Source of the DNA: Microbacterium oxydans
GTDB lineage: Bacteria > Actinomycetota > Actinomycetes > Actinomycetales > Microbacteriaceae
NCBI RefSeq assembly: GCF_900095745.1
Contig: NZ_FMIR01000019.1
Location: 248,001 to 312,000, forward strand
Length of the DNA: 64,000 bases
Reading direction: 5' to 3'
In this document: in pieces, positions 17,585 through 26,923 of the stretch
Layout of the letters: every line of letters begins with the position of its first letter
How positions within the stretch are numbered: position 1 is the first letter of the stretch
Made by a program: the position numbers and the translations under genes
Notes under the pieces: generated by a model
Databases searched by the model: none
What the model was told of the DNA's origin: nothing
What the model saw: the letters and a program-made list of their open reading frames with translations, nothing else

Positions 17585-18274
17585 TCACCGTGAGCCCGGC
17601 TGGTCGGCGCCACGCGAGGGGACGATGATCCCCGACTCGTAGGCGTGGATCACGAGCTGCGCACGATCGCGTGCGTGCAGCTTCGACATGATGCGGTTCA
17701 CATGGGTCTTCGCGGTGTGCGGTGAGATCACGAGGGCGTCCGCGATGTCCTGGTTCGACGCCCCGCCCGCCACGAGGAGCAGCACCTCGCGCTCCCGCTC
17801 GGTGAGCTGTCGCAGCGGCTCGGTGTGCCAGGCATCGGCTCGCGGATGCTGCGGCAGCACGGAGCGCTCGATCAGCGACCGTGTCGCCGCCGACGACAGG
17901 AGAGCCTCACCGCGGTGCACCACGCGCACGGCGCTGACGATGTCGTCCGGCTCCGCCCCTTTGCCGATGAAGCCGCTCGCACCGGCACGGAGTGCGGCGA
18001 CCACGTAGTCGTCTTCCTCGAAGGTCGTCAGGATGAGCACGCGGGTCGCGGTGGACTGCGCCGCGCTCATGATCTGGGCGGTGGCGGCGATGCCGTCGAG
18101 CTCCGGCATCCTGATGTCCATCACGACGACGTCCGGCATCGACTCGCGCACCGCGGACACCGCCTCGCGACCGTTGGCGGCCTCGCCGACCACCTCGATA
18201 CCGCCGTCGACGAGGATGTCGCGGACCGCCTGCCGCACCAACGGCTGATCATCGACGACGAGCACCCGGATCAT
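17585..18274 (-). CDS. NarL/LuxR-family response regulator
   Basis: A 229-residue response regulator. The receiver domain carries the phospho-acceptor Asp in DVVVMDIRMPELDG and the switch Lys in GFIGKGAEPDD; the C-terminal LuxR helix-turn-helix reads LTEREREVLLLVAGGASNQDIA. It overlaps the histidine kinase gene by 4 bp (ATGA) and is its partner. The nearby 24-bp palindrome ahead of the kinase gene is a likely binding site. Confidence 0.93.
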   Translation of the reverse strand: MIRVLVVDDQPLVRQAVRDILVDGGIEVVGEAANGREAVSAVRESMPDVVVMDIRMPELDGIAATAQIMSAAQSTATRVLILTTFEEDDYVVAALRAGASGFIGKGAEPDDIVSAVRVVHRGEALLSSAATRSLIERSVLPQHPRADAWHTEPLRQLTEREREVLLLVAGGASNQDIADALVISPHTAKTHVNRIMSKLHARDRAQLVIHAYESGIIVPSRGADQPGSR

Positions 18275-19428
18275 CGTGCACCTCCGTCGAGGGGTATCCG
18301 CACCTCGAGATGGAACGCGCTTCCGTCCCGGCCGGTCTGCACATCTCCCCGGACCGCAGCGACGCGCTCGCGCAGTCCACGCAGCCCGTGGCCCCCTGCA
18401 CCCGACACCGCCTCGGATTCCGTCGCCACCTGATTGTCGACGACGACGCGGAGCGACCCGTCATCTGCTCGGAGCCGGACGGTCGCCGCGCCACCCGCTC
18501 CGTGCTTGTGCGCATTCGTCAATCCTTCGAGGACCACGAGGTAAGCCACGTGATCACTGGCCGGCGACAGAGTAGGCCGATCGGGATCGTCCTGCAGATC
18601 GACGCGCAGCCCCGCCTCGCGGAACTGCGCGAGGAGCCCGTCGAGACCGGCGAGGCCGACCTGCGGACGAAGGTCGCGAACATCATCCGGATCGTCGGAG
18701 CGCAGCAGCGCCATCAGCCCACCGATGTCGGCGAGCACGGTGCGAGAGGAACGGCGGATGGTGCTCAGGGCCTCCCGCGCACGCTCCGGGCGGGTCTCCA
18801 ACGCGGATGACGCCACGCCCGCGTTGAGGCTGATGACCGAGATCTGGTGCGCGACCACGTCGTGCAGGTCGCGCGCGATGCGCACCCGTTCTTCGGCGAC
18901 ACGTCGCCGCGCTTCCTCATCCCTCCCCTGCTCGGCCCGCTCCGCGCGCTCGGTCATGGCGGAGACGAACTCGCGTCGTGACCTGGTCGCGTCCCCCAGG
19001 GCCCCGGCGAGGGCGATGATGAAGACGAACTGCAGTGCGCGGGGATCGAAGAGATCGCCGGCGAGCGGGATCGCGTTGACGAAGAAGACGATGGCCGTTG
19101 CCGCGCTCACGGCGACGATCCCGACGAGGCGCCCTCGACGATCCACGACGGCGAAGGCGCTGATCGCCATCGCGATGAGCGCGCTCGGTGACAGGACGCC
19201 CGCGAACGCCAGGACCACCGCGCACAGCAGACTCACGGCGAGCACGACGAGCGGAAGCCTTCGACGGAACAGCATCGCGACCGCGGGAACGAGCGCGACG
19301 ACGAGCAGCCATCCGGTCGCGCGGAACGCCTCATCCGGGAAGGGCGACACCGCGAAGACGACCACCACGGCCACGGCGATCACGTCAGCGAGCGGCGCCG
19401 CGATTCGTGGAGGACGAGGTGCCGGCAT
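18271..19428 (-). CDS. Sensor histidine kinase (HisKA_3 family)
   Basis: A 385-residue kinase. The start at 19428 (MPAPRPPRIAAPLADVIAVA) is chosen because the frame upstream is antisense to the neighbouring hydrolase and photolyase genes and lacks kinase features. About five hydrophobic segments fill residues 12-150. The phospho-acceptor His is in RVRIARDLHDVVAHQISVIS; the ATPase domain has EGLTNAHKHGAGGAATV and GGHGLRGLRERVAAVRG. It is translated with the response regulator through a 4-bp overlap. No extracellular sensor domain is seen. Confidence 0.92.
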   Translation of the reverse strand: MPAPRPPRIAAPLADVIAVAVVVVFAVSPFPDEAFRATGWLLVVALVPAVAMLFRRRLPLVVLAVSLLCAVVLAFAGVLSPSALIAMAISAFAVVDRRGRLVGIVAVSAATAIVFFVNAIPLAGDLFDPRALQFVFIIALAGALGDATRSRREFVSAMTERAERAEQGRDEEARRRVAEERVRIARDLHDVVAHQISVISLNAGVASSALETRPERAREALSTIRRSSRTVLADIGGLMALLRSDDPDDVRDLRPQVGLAGLDGLLAQFREAGLRVDLQDDPDRPTLSPASDHVAYLVVLEGLTNAHKHGAGGAATVRLRADDGSLRVVVDNQVATESEAVSGAGGHGLRGLRERVAAVRGDVQTGRDGSAFHLEVRIPLDGGAR

Positions 19429-19482
19429 CTCACCAGTATTCCTCGCGGCGCCGGGTCTCGGATCCCCCGCCGGGATGAGCTG

Positions 19483-19506
19483 CGTGTACTGCGATCGCAG
19501 TACACG
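19483..19506. promoter_or_regulatory. 24-bp perfect palindrome between kinase operon and hydrolase gene
   Basis: CGTGTACTGCGA is followed directly by its exact complement TCGCAGTACACG, a 24-bp palindrome with no spacer. It is 54 bp upstream of the kinase start and 88 bp upstream of the alpha/beta hydrolase start. Its size and position fit an operator for the LuxR-type regulator encoded by the kinase operon, controlling one or both divergent transcripts. Confidence 0.65.
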
Positions 19507-19593
19507 GGTGTCTGCGGCAGGGCGACGCGGCAGCGGATGCCGCGCGGCACGCTGGGATGAGGGCGCACAGCGCGTGCGCCGAGAGAGGTCGGC

Positions 19594-20544
19594 ATGAAGA
19601 AGCCCGTCAAGAGAGTGCTCATCGCACTCACGTCCGTCGTCGCCGTGATCGCGGTCGGACTGGTGGCCACCACGGTCGGCAATGCGGTGGCGACCGCGGT
19701 CGAACAGGATCGCATCGAGCCGTACGGGCAGAAGGTCACCGTGGACGGGCACGAGATGAACGTCATGATCACCGGTGAGGGCTCGGAGGACATCGTTCTC
19801 CTCCCGGGTTTCGGCACCGCATCTCCCGTGCTCGACTTCGAGCCGCTCGTCACCGAGCTGGCCAAGGACCATCGCGTGATCGTCGTGGAGCCGTTCGGCT
19901 ACGGGTTGAGCGACGGGACGGATCGCGCCCGTACCACCGACAACATCGTGACCGAGACGCACTCCGCCCTGCAGGAGCTCGGCGTCGACGACTACGTCTT
20001 GATGGGGCATTCCATCGCCGGCATCTACGGCATCCAGTTCGCGAACCGCTACCCCGATGAGGTGCGGGCGTTCGTCGGAATCGACAGCAGCGTCCCCGGA
20101 CAGCCCGGCTCGGACACCGAGCTGCCCGTCGGACTCTTCGGCGCGGCGAAGAACCTGGGGCTCGTGCGACTCATCGCGTCGTTCCGCGGCACGGGTTACG
20201 ACGAGTCCGTCTACTCCGCAGACGTGCAGGAGCAGATCGCCCTGCTCACCAATCGGAACACGCTGAGCCCCACCTACCTGAACGCGATGTCTCTGCTCCA
20301 CGCGAACTTCGACGATGCTCTGGGCACCAGCTTCCCCGAAGACCTCCCCCTGCTGCTGTTCGTCGTGGCAGATAATCCGACCGTCCCCACCTGGGTGGAT
20401 CTGCACGAGGAGCAGGCCGCGGCCGTCGACGATGGAACGGTCGTGCCGCTCGACGGAACGCACTATCTCCACCACACGCACACGCCGGAGATCGTCGACG
20501 GGTTCCGCTCGTGGGAGCGCACCAGGATGCCCGCCGCGGAGTGA
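19594..20544 (+). CDS. Membrane-anchored or secreted alpha/beta hydrolase
   Basis: A 316-residue hydrolase with an N-terminal hydrophobic segment (about residues 5-35, RVLIALTSVVAVIAVGLVAT), with no signal-peptidase site that stands out, so it is either anchored or exported. The nucleophile elbow is LMGHSIAGIYG, and the catalytic His is probably in DGTHYLHHTHT near residue 295; IVLLPGFGTASP is the oxyanion-hole region. Substrate unknown. It faces a two-component operon across a 24-bp palindrome and is probably its regulated target. Confidence 0.85.
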   Translation: MKKPVKRVLIALTSVVAVIAVGLVATTVGNAVATAVEQDRIEPYGQKVTVDGHEMNVMITGEGSEDIVLLPGFGTASPVLDFEPLVTELAKDHRVIVVEPFGYGLSDGTDRARTTDNIVTETHSALQELGVDDYVLMGHSIAGIYGIQFANRYPDEVRAFVGIDSSVPGQPGSDTELPVGLFGAAKNLGLVRLIASFRGTGYDESVYSADVQEQIALLTNRNTLSPTYLNAMSLLHANFDDALGTSFPEDLPLLLFVVADNPTVPTWVDLHEEQAAAVDDGTVVPLDGTHYLHHTHTPEIVDGFRSWERTRMPAAE

Positions 20545-20578
20545 CGCCGGAGCTCTGGACATCACGTAACGTGAACGG

Positions 20579-20989
20579 ATGGACAGAGCAGTCGCACGAT
20601 GGATCCTGGCGGTCGCGCTCGGCGCGATCGGTGTCGGCCACTTTCTCAGCACCCGCGGGTTCCGGGTCGTGGTGCCCGATTGGGCCACTCGCCTGACCAA
20701 GCTCGACAAGGACACGATCGTGATCGCCTCGGGCGCCGCAGAGGTCGCGCTTGCGGCGGGGCTCCTCGCGCTGCCGAAGGAGCGCCGCCGCATCGGCTGG
20801 GCGACGGCCGCATTCTTCGTCGCCGTGATTCCCGGGAACATCCACCAGTGGCAGACCAAGCGCTCGACGCCGGGACTCGACACGGATGCTCGGCGGTTCG
20901 GCCGGCTGTTCCTGCAGCCGATTCTCGTGCTGTGGGCGCTGTGGTCGACCGGCGGCGAGACACCCCGCCGAAACCACCGTCGGCGTTGA
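20579..20989 (+). CDS. Small DoxX-like membrane protein
   Basis: A 136-residue integral membrane protein with about four predicted helices: residues 6-24, 48-66, 74-92 and 108-124. GVGHFLSTRGF near the N-terminus and PGNIHQWQTKR between helices 3 and 4 are typical of the DoxX-like family, whose role is poorly defined and sometimes tied to redox or thiosulfate metabolism. It lies 34 bp after the hydrolase gene and 39 bp before the photolyase gene, and may be part of a short operon. Confidence 0.7.
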   Translation: MDRAVARWILAVALGAIGVGHFLSTRGFRVVVPDWATRLTKLDKDTIVIASGAAEVALAAGLLALPKERRRIGWATAAFFVAVIPGNIHQWQTKRSTPGLDTDARRFGRLFLQPILVLWALWSTGGETPRRNHRRR

Positions 20990-21028
20990 GAGACGGACCA
21001 TCCCCGTGAGCTCGAAGAGAATGGTCCC

Positions 21029-22378
21029 ATGACATCCCCCTCGCTGGTGTGGTTCCGCGACGACCTCCGCCTCGCCGATAATCCGGCGTTGCGCGCCGCG
21101 ATCGATCGAGGCGAACCGGTCATCGCGCTCTATGTGCTCGACGAGGAGTCGCCGGGCATCCGCCCCCTCGGCGGCGCAGCCCGCTGGTGGCTGCACCACT
21201 CGCTGGCATCGCTCGACGAGCGTCTCCGTGAGCGTGGCGGTGCACTCGTGCTGCGTCGCGGCGCCGCCGAGCACGTCGTCCGCGAGGCGGTGGCGGACGC
21301 TGGGGCCGGCGCCGTGTTCTGGAACCGCCGGTACGGGGGTGCCGAGCGCGAGATCGACTCATCGCTGAAGTCGTCGCTCCGGGCCGATGGACTCGAGGTC
21401 GCGTCCTTCGCGGCATCCCTGCTGCATGAACCGTGGACCGTGACGACCGACAGCGGCACCCACTACTCCGTCTTCACCCCGTTCTGGCGCGCGTGTCTCG
21501 CGCTGCCGGCACCACGCGCGCCGCTTCCGGAGCCACGGACAGTCGATGGCCCGGATCATGTCCCCGCCTCCGATGCTCTCGACGACTGGGATCTGCTGCC
21601 CACCCGGCCGGATTGGGCCGGGGGCCTGCGCGACACCTGGGAGCCTGGGGAACCCGCCGCCCGGCGACGCCTCACGGAGTTCCTCGCTCACGACCTCCCC
21701 TCGTATGACCGCGCGCGCGACGAACCCGCTGCCGGTGCGACCTCGCTGCTCTCCCCGCGGCTGCGCTGGGGAGAGATCAGCCCCTTCACGGTCTGGCACG
21801 AGGCCGTCGGCGTGGACGGTGCCGGCGGATTCCTCTCCGAGCTCGGTTGGCGGGAGTTCGCTTGGCACACGCTGTACCACTCCCCCGACCTCGCGACCCG
21901 GAGTCTGCGTCGCGAGTTCGACGCATTCCCCTGGCCGCCCCTCGATCCCACGCATCTGGAAGCCTGGCAGCACGGCGAGACCGGAGTGCCGCTGGTGGAT
22001 GCGGGAATGCGGGAGCTCTGGCACACGGGCTACATGCACAACCGCGTCCGGATGGTCGTGGCCTCCTTCCTCGTGAAGAACCTGCTGATCGACTGGCGAC
22101 TCGGCGAGGAGTGGTTCTGGGACACGCTCGTCGACGCTGACGAGGCCAACAACCCGTTCAACTGGCAATGGGTGGCGGGCTCCGGTGCCGATGCGGCCCC
22201 GTACTTCCGCGTTTTCAATCCCGAGCTGCAGGCGAAGAAGTTCGACCCGCAGGGGCTCTACATCTCGCAGTGGGCATCCGAAGCACCGACCGAACCGATC
22301 GTCGACCTCGGTGAGACCAGGAAGGCCGCGCTCGCGGCGTACGACGAGGTCAAGCGGGCGCCACGAGCGCCTTCCTGA
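21029..22378 (+). CDS. phr: Deoxyribodipyrimidine photolyase
   Basis: A 449-residue class I CPD photolyase that repairs pyrimidine dimers with blue light. The N-terminal photolyase domain starts SLVWFRDDLRLADNPALRAA. The FAD domain has LSPRLRWGEISPFTVW, ELGWREFAWHTLYH, and VDAGMRELWHTGYMHNRVRM; DEANNPFNWQWVAGSGADA is the usual C-terminal signature. The Trp residues of the electron-transfer chain appear in place. It is probably monocistronic or the last gene of a short operon with the DoxX-like gene. Confidence 0.95.
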   Translation: MTSPSLVWFRDDLRLADNPALRAAIDRGEPVIALYVLDEESPGIRPLGGAARWWLHHSLASLDERLRERGGALVLRRGAAEHVVREAVADAGAGAVFWNRRYGGAEREIDSSLKSSLRADGLEVASFAASLLHEPWTVTTDSGTHYSVFTPFWRACLALPAPRAPLPEPRTVDGPDHVPASDALDDWDLLPTRPDWAGGLRDTWEPGEPAARRRLTEFLAHDLPSYDRARDEPAAGATSLLSPRLRWGEISPFTVWHEAVGVDGAGGFLSELGWREFAWHTLYHSPDLATRSLRREFDAFPWPPLDPTHLEAWQHGETGVPLVDAGMRELWHTGYMHNRVRMVVASFLVKNLLIDWRLGEEWFWDTLVDADEANNPFNWQWVAGSGADAAPYFRVFNPELQAKKFDPQGLYISQWASEAPTEPIVDLGETRKAALAAYDEVKRAPRAPS

Positions 22379-22416
22379 TGCTCGAAGACGGCGAGGTCTG
22401 CACCGCCGGGGTGTGG

Positions 22417-23361
22417 TCAGCCGGCGATGATCTCCGGCACCTTCCATGAGGCGAGCTCACCGAGCCGCGGCCGGTAGAGCCGGATCAGGAGGTTCCAGCC
22501 CTCCGGGAGGGGAATGGAGTTCGCGGCATCGTCGCCGTGGTCGCCGAGGCGCACGGTGGTCGATCCGTCCTCGTTCTTGGTGGCGAACACGGAGTTGACG
22601 TTCGTGGCGCCGATCGGCCCGGGTTCGAAGTAGCCGGCCGCGTTGTAGACGCTGACCGACCAGAACGCGTCGGCGGGCACGTCTCGGAAGGTCATGGTGT
22701 AGCGGCCGACGGGAAGCTTGGGGTCGATGTTGATGTACGACGCCTCCGCATCGGGAAGGCCACCCCAGCCGAGCGCCGTGCCGACCAGGTGACGCACGGG
22801 GTCGACGTCTTCCTTCGCTCCGAAGCATCCCGACAGTCCACCCATCGTCTTGCCCAGCACGAGCAGGGCTTCGCGAACCTCGACGTAGCTGTCGTGGTCG
22901 TATTCGGGGTGAGAGAACTCCTGAGTGCCGCTCGCGGTGAGAGTGATCTGATCCTGGATCGCATTCACCGCTTCGAGGTCGCTCGGACTTGCCGGGTCGA
23001 AGAGGATGCGCGCCGCAGCGATGACGTGCGGGGTCTCGAACTCCTCGATCGTGAGGGGATAGGAGCCTGCCCGATGGAAGACACGGTTGATGTAGTGGTC
23101 CTGGTTGATGATCATGACCGAGACGTACCGGTCTCCGACCTCCGGCAGTGTGAGCGTGACGGGGCCCCCACTGAGATCGATGATCGCGACCGAATAGAGC
23201 GTGTCGCGGTTCTGTCGAATCACCGGTTGCTGGTCTAGGGGCGGGAGCGCACGGTCGTGGTGGAACACGCCCACCCCGCCGATGATCGGCAGCATCCGGT
23301 CGATCATCGTGTCGGTTTCTACCCGCGTGAAGTTGTCGACATCGACGATCTGGGCACTCAT
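22417..23361 (-). CDS. DUF1254/DUF1214 domain protein
   Basis: A 314-residue protein of the DUF1254-DUF1214 type, a family widespread in soil bacteria with no settled function. The N-terminal part has QPVIRQNRDTLYSVAIIDLSG and the C-terminal DUF1214 part has FWSVSVYNAAGYFEPG and PLPEGWNLLIRLYRP. The start at 23361 (MSAQIVDVDNFTRVET) has GAGGAG upstream; the longer frame is unconserved. It is divergent from the P-type ATPase gene with 145 bp between them. No signal peptide is seen in this version. Confidence 0.82.
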   Translation of the reverse strand: MSAQIVDVDNFTRVETDTMIDRMLPIIGGVGVFHHDRALPPLDQQPVIRQNRDTLYSVAIIDLSGGPVTLTLPEVGDRYVSVMIINQDHYINRVFHRAGSYPLTIEEFETPHVIAAARILFDPASPSDLEAVNAIQDQITLTASGTQEFSHPEYDHDSYVEVREALLVLGKTMGGLSGCFGAKEDVDPVRHLVGTALGWGGLPDAEASYINIDPKLPVGRYTMTFRDVPADAFWSVSVYNAAGYFEPGPIGATNVNSVFATKNEDGSTTVRLGDHGDDAANSIPLPEGWNLLIRLYRPRLGELASWKVPEIIAG

Positions 23362-23506
23362 CCGGGGCTCCTCGCTGCTCTGTTGCCCACACACTATCGG
23401 GTGGGACGGTCGCCGGTGAGGCGCGCGGAATCGCCGCGTCTCGCGCTGCATCCGCGAGTCGTTCCGCCGCGGTGGACGTGCGCACCGATACGCGGGAAGC
23501 TGGGGC

Positions 23507-25423
23507 ATGAGGTTTCTCCGCGTGCTCTGGCGATATCCGGCGATCACGACGACCGTCCTCGTGTTCGTGAGCGTGCTGGTCCTCCACGCGGTCGATGCCC
23601 CGGCCCTCGGACGTTGGGTCGCCACCGGTTACGTGGCGGTGTTCGTCGTCTGGACCCTCGTCGGAATGGTGCGCGACGTACTCCGCGGCCATGTCGGCCT
23701 CGACATCCTGGCGGTGGTCGCGATGGTGGCGACGCTGGCCGTCGGCGAGTACATCGCCTCGCTCATCATCGTGCTCATGCTCTCCGGCGGAGAGGCCCTC
23801 GAGGACTTCGCCGGCCGTCGAGCGAAGCGTGACCTCTCGACTCTGCTGGATCGGTCTCCGCGCATCGCACACGTGCTCGTGCACGCGGAGTCCGCGGAGT
23901 CGGATGAGGTCAGGGATGTGCCCGTCGACGAGGTCGCCGTCGGCGCCGTACTCCTCGTGCGCCCGTCGGAGATCGTCCCGGTCGACGGCGAGCTCCTCAC
24001 GTCATCAGGCACGTTCGATGAGTCTTCGTTGACCGGTGAGAGCATGCCCGTGTCACGTGAATCCGGAGACGAGGTGCTGTCCGGGTCCATCAACGGAAGC
24101 CGTGCCGTGCGGATCCGTGCCGTCCGCAGCAGCGCGGACAGCCAGTATCAGCAGATCGTGGCGCTCGTGCACGCCGCGGAAGACTCCCACGCGCCGGTGG
24201 TCCGCCTGGCCGACCGCTTCGCGATTCCGTTCACCGCGGTGTCACTCGTCCTGGCAGGGACGGCCTGGGCCGTATCGGGCGAGGCATCCCGATTCGCCGA
24301 AGTCCTCGTGCTCGCGACTCCCTGCCCGCTCCTGATCGCGGCCCCGGTCGCGTTCCTCGGCGGTCTCTCGCGTGCGGCGAAGACAGGCGTGATCATGAAG
24401 GGAGGGGCCGTCATCGAGCTGATCGCCCGTGTGCGGTCGGCCGCGTTCGACAAGACGGGCACGCTCACTCAGGGCCGACCGGAGCTCGTCGACGTCCGGC
24501 CCGCGAACGGCTTCGGCGCGGATGAGGTCCTGCAGCTCGCCGCCTCGGCGGAGCAGTACTCGACGCACGTGCTCGCCGAGGGGATCCGCCGCGCAGCAGA
24601 GGCGCGCGGAATCACGCTCCTCGGCGCCGCCGAAGCTCGAGAGGAGGCCACGAACGGTGTCGTCGCCGAGATCGACGGAAGAGACGTGGTGGTGGGCAAG
24701 CCCGCTTACGTGGCGGCTCTCGCGCCCGACACGGCGCGGGCGACGCTCGAGCTGAGCCAGGCCGCAGCATACGTCGCGGTCGACGGTCGCTTCGCCGGGG
24801 TGCTCGTCCTCGCCGACCATCCGCGGCCCGAAGCAGCGGCTGTCATCGCGTGGCTGCGCACACACGAGGTGGATCGCATCGTCATGCTCACGGGCGATGT
24901 CGGCCCGACGGCGGAGTCGGTGGCTCATCAGGTGGGCATCTCCGAGGTCCACGCTGAACTGCTGCCGCCCGAGAAGGTCGCTCTCGCCACTGAGCTGCAA
25001 CCGCGCCCGGTCATGATGGTCGGCGACGGCGTCAACGACGCACCCGTCCTGGCCGCCGCGGACATCGGCGTCGCCATGGGAGCCAAGGGCGCGACGGCAG
25101 CTGGCGATGCCGCCGACGTCGTGATCCTCGTCGATTCGCTGGCGAAGCTCGTCGACGCCGTCTCGATCGGTCGTCACACGCTGCGGGTCGCTCTCACCGC
25201 GATCTGGATCGGCATCGGGTTGAGCATCGGACTCATGATCGTCGCGATGACCGGGCTCATCCCCGCTGTCGTCGGGGCGCTCGTCCAGGAACTCGTCGAC
25301 CTCGCGACCATCCTGTACGCGCTCCGCGCGCTGGGCGGCCCCAGGACAGTGCTCCCGGCCGCCTCCATCTCCCCCCGCACGGGCGCCGAACAGCGCGACG
25401 ATTCACCTCAACGGATGACGTGA
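23507..25423 (+). CDS. Heavy-metal-translocating P1B-type ATPase with TPC motif
   Basis: A 638-residue metal-export ATPase. It has no N-terminal Cys-rich metal-binding domain. The intramembrane metal site reads ATPCPLLIAAPVAF, so the usual CPC is TPC. The phosphorylated Asp is in AFDKTGTLTQG, the phosphatase loop is SLTGESMPV, and the hinge is MVGDGVNDAPVLAAADIGVAMG. About six to eight membrane helices are present. TPC is the signature of the P1B-5 class, which has been linked to nickel or iron export, so copper or zinc cannot be assumed despite the copper genes downstream. Confidence 0.92.
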   Translation: MRFLRVLWRYPAITTTVLVFVSVLVLHAVDAPALGRWVATGYVAVFVVWTLVGMVRDVLRGHVGLDILAVVAMVATLAVGEYIASLIIVLMLSGGEALEDFAGRRAKRDLSTLLDRSPRIAHVLVHAESAESDEVRDVPVDEVAVGAVLLVRPSEIVPVDGELLTSSGTFDESSLTGESMPVSRESGDEVLSGSINGSRAVRIRAVRSSADSQYQQIVALVHAAEDSHAPVVRLADRFAIPFTAVSLVLAGTAWAVSGEASRFAEVLVLATPCPLLIAAPVAFLGGLSRAAKTGVIMKGGAVIELIARVRSAAFDKTGTLTQGRPELVDVRPANGFGADEVLQLAASAEQYSTHVLAEGIRRAAEARGITLLGAAEAREEATNGVVAEIDGRDVVVGKPAYVAALAPDTARATLELSQAAAYVAVDGRFAGVLVLADHPRPEAAAVIAWLRTHEVDRIVMLTGDVGPTAESVAHQVGISEVHAELLPPEKVALATELQPRPVMMVGDGVNDAPVLAAADIGVAMGAKGATAAGDAADVVILVDSLAKLVDAVSIGRHTLRVALTAIWIGIGLSIGLMIVAMTGLIPAVVGALVQELVDLATILYALRALGGPRTVLPAASISPRTGAEQRDDSPQRMT

Positions 25424-25580
25424 GACGCGGACTCCCGGCTCACTGGTCGAACGCGAATCCTGCCCATTCTTCGGTGGGTGGGGGCACAGTCCAGGAGACG
25501 CGGTGACAGCACCGTGGCGATTCCAGGACGATCGGTCGAAGCCGCCGGTGACGTCGCGGAGGTCATGCCAGACTGGAACC

Positions 25581-26186
25581 GTGACCGAGTCCAGGAAGCC
25601 AGCCGTCGTCCGCGGCTTCGCTGCCTCGTCACTCGCGATCTTCATCGCACTGGCCGGTCACGTCTCCGGCGGAGGGCAGATGCCCGGTGCCGTCGGCATC
25701 CTCGTCCCCTGGGTCTTCTCGTTCATGATCAGCGTGCTGCTCGCGGGCCGCTCGTTGTCGCTGATCCGCCTCGGCATCTCCGTCGCCTCGAGTCAGTTCC
25801 TGTTCCATGTGCTCTTCGTCCTCGGCACGGTCACCCCGTCCGGCGTCTCGACGCCGCACGTGCACGGCACACCCCTCATGCTGCCGGCGGTGAACGGCAT
25901 CCCCGAAGTCGCCACCGCTGACGCCTCGATGTGGCTCGGGCACGCGCTCGCCGGTCTGCTGACCGTGGCCGCGCTGTACCGCGGCGAACGCCTGCTGCTC
26001 GCGCTGCGCGACCTCGCGGTCCAGCTGGTGCGGTGGGTACGACGTCGTGCCGATCAGGTGCTGACTCTTCCGGCTCTTCGCGTCGCCCACCGACTCCACG
26101 GCCGGTTCGATGTCGCGCACGCATCCGATCTGGTTCTCCTCGCGACTCTGCGCGGCCGAGCCCCACCTCTCACCGCGGCGATCTGA
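25581..26186 (+). CDS. Hypothetical membrane protein near copper genes
   Basis: A 201-residue integral membrane protein starting at the GTG at 25581 (VTESRKPAVVRGFAASS); the frame runs back to 25503 but lacks conservation. Hydrophobic segments fall at about 12-28, 33-53, 62-85 and 120-140. A His-containing loop (STPHVHGTPLML) and a C-terminal Arg/His-rich tail may bind metal. It sits between a P1B ATPase and copC, and similar small membrane proteins often accompany CopC; no specific function can be given. Confidence 0.6.
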   Translation: MTESRKPAVVRGFAASSLAIFIALAGHVSGGGQMPGAVGILVPWVFSFMISVLLAGRSLSLIRLGISVASSQFLFHVLFVLGTVTPSGVSTPHVHGTPLMLPAVNGIPEVATADASMWLGHALAGLLTVAALYRGERLLLALRDLAVQLVRWVRRRADQVLTLPALRVAHRLHGRFDVAHASDLVLLATLRGRAPPLTAAI

Positions 26187-26229
26187 TCCGCATCCTCGGT
26201 CGGTCCCGGCCGAGTGTTGTGTCCCGCCG

Positions 26230-26246
26230 CGCGCATTCGATGCGCG
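26230..26246. terminator. Hairpin between membrane protein gene and copC
   Basis: CGCGCAT, loop TCG, ATGCGCG forms a 7-bp hairpin 44 bp after the membrane protein stop. No T-run follows. It could end the upstream transcript or regulate copC. Confidence 0.35.
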
Positions 26247-26305
26247 GGGGCTCTGAACGCATGCACGCTCGTCGCTCCGGCGACGTCCGATGAGAGGCCA
26301 TTCCC

Positions 26306-26923
26306 ATGTCCCCTGTCCGCAGGATCGCGGCCGGGCTGGCGTTGGCGACGATCGCGACCCTCGCGATCGCGACGCCCGCGTCCGCCCACGACCAGCTGAT
26401 CTCCAGCACACCCGCTGCCGACGAACGATTGACGACCCCGCCGGAGGACATCACGATGACGTTCTCGGGCGAGCTCCTCGTGCTCGATGAGTCGCTGACC
26501 GGGGCCGTCGTCCTGGTCGTCGATGCCTCGGGCGAGGACTGGGTCGCCGGCGACGTCACGGTGGCCGGACGCACGGTCACCGCGTCGCTCGCACCCGGGC
26601 TGCCGACCGGCGGCTACCAGGTGCGTTGGCAGGTCGTCTCGGAAGACGGTCACCCCATCGCGGGGGTCATCCCCTTCACCGTGGGAGACGCCGATCCGAT
26701 GGCACAGACATCGAACACCGGCGATGCGACGGCCGCGCCCGCGGACACCTCGGAGCAGGCGGATCAGAACGCAGAATCCAGCGGCGCGCTCAGAGTGCTG
26801 CTCATCGGCGCGGGCGGGGCGGCCACAACCGTCCTGATCCTCGTGCTCATTCGATTCCTCCGCCGTCCTCGGACGGCAGCCGCACCGCCGGAGACCGGCG
26901 GCCCTGCGGCAGATGACCTGTGA
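26306..26923 (+). CDS. copC: CopC-domain copper-binding protein
   Basis: A 205-residue exported protein. A signal peptide (about 1-27) is cleaved after TPASA, leaving an N-terminal His (HDQLISSTPAADERL), the characteristic copper ligand of CopC. The CopC beta-barrel covers about 28-125 and contains WQVVSEDGHPIAGVIPFTV with the second His. A Ser/Thr/Ala linker and a C-terminal membrane helix (about 160-183, LRVLLIGAGGAATTVLILVL) anchor it to the outer face of the membrane. Its stop overlaps the PCuAC start (GTGA). Confidence 0.92.
   Translation: MSPVRRIAAGLALATIATLAIATPASAHDQLISSTPAADERLTTPPEDITMTFSGELLVLDESLTGAVVLVVDASGEDWVAGDVTVAGRTVTASLAPGLPTGGYQVRWQVVSEDGHPIAGVIPFTVGDADPMAQTSNTGDATAAPADTSEQADQNAESSGALRVLLIGAGGAATTVLILVLIRFLRRPRTAAAPPETGGPAADDL

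Noticed and set aside
18271-21123. A single minus-strand frame of 950 codons across the hydrolase, DoxX and photolyase genes
   Set aside because: Only the part up to 19428 has kinase features; the rest is the antisense of well-supported plus-strand genes in high-GC DNA.
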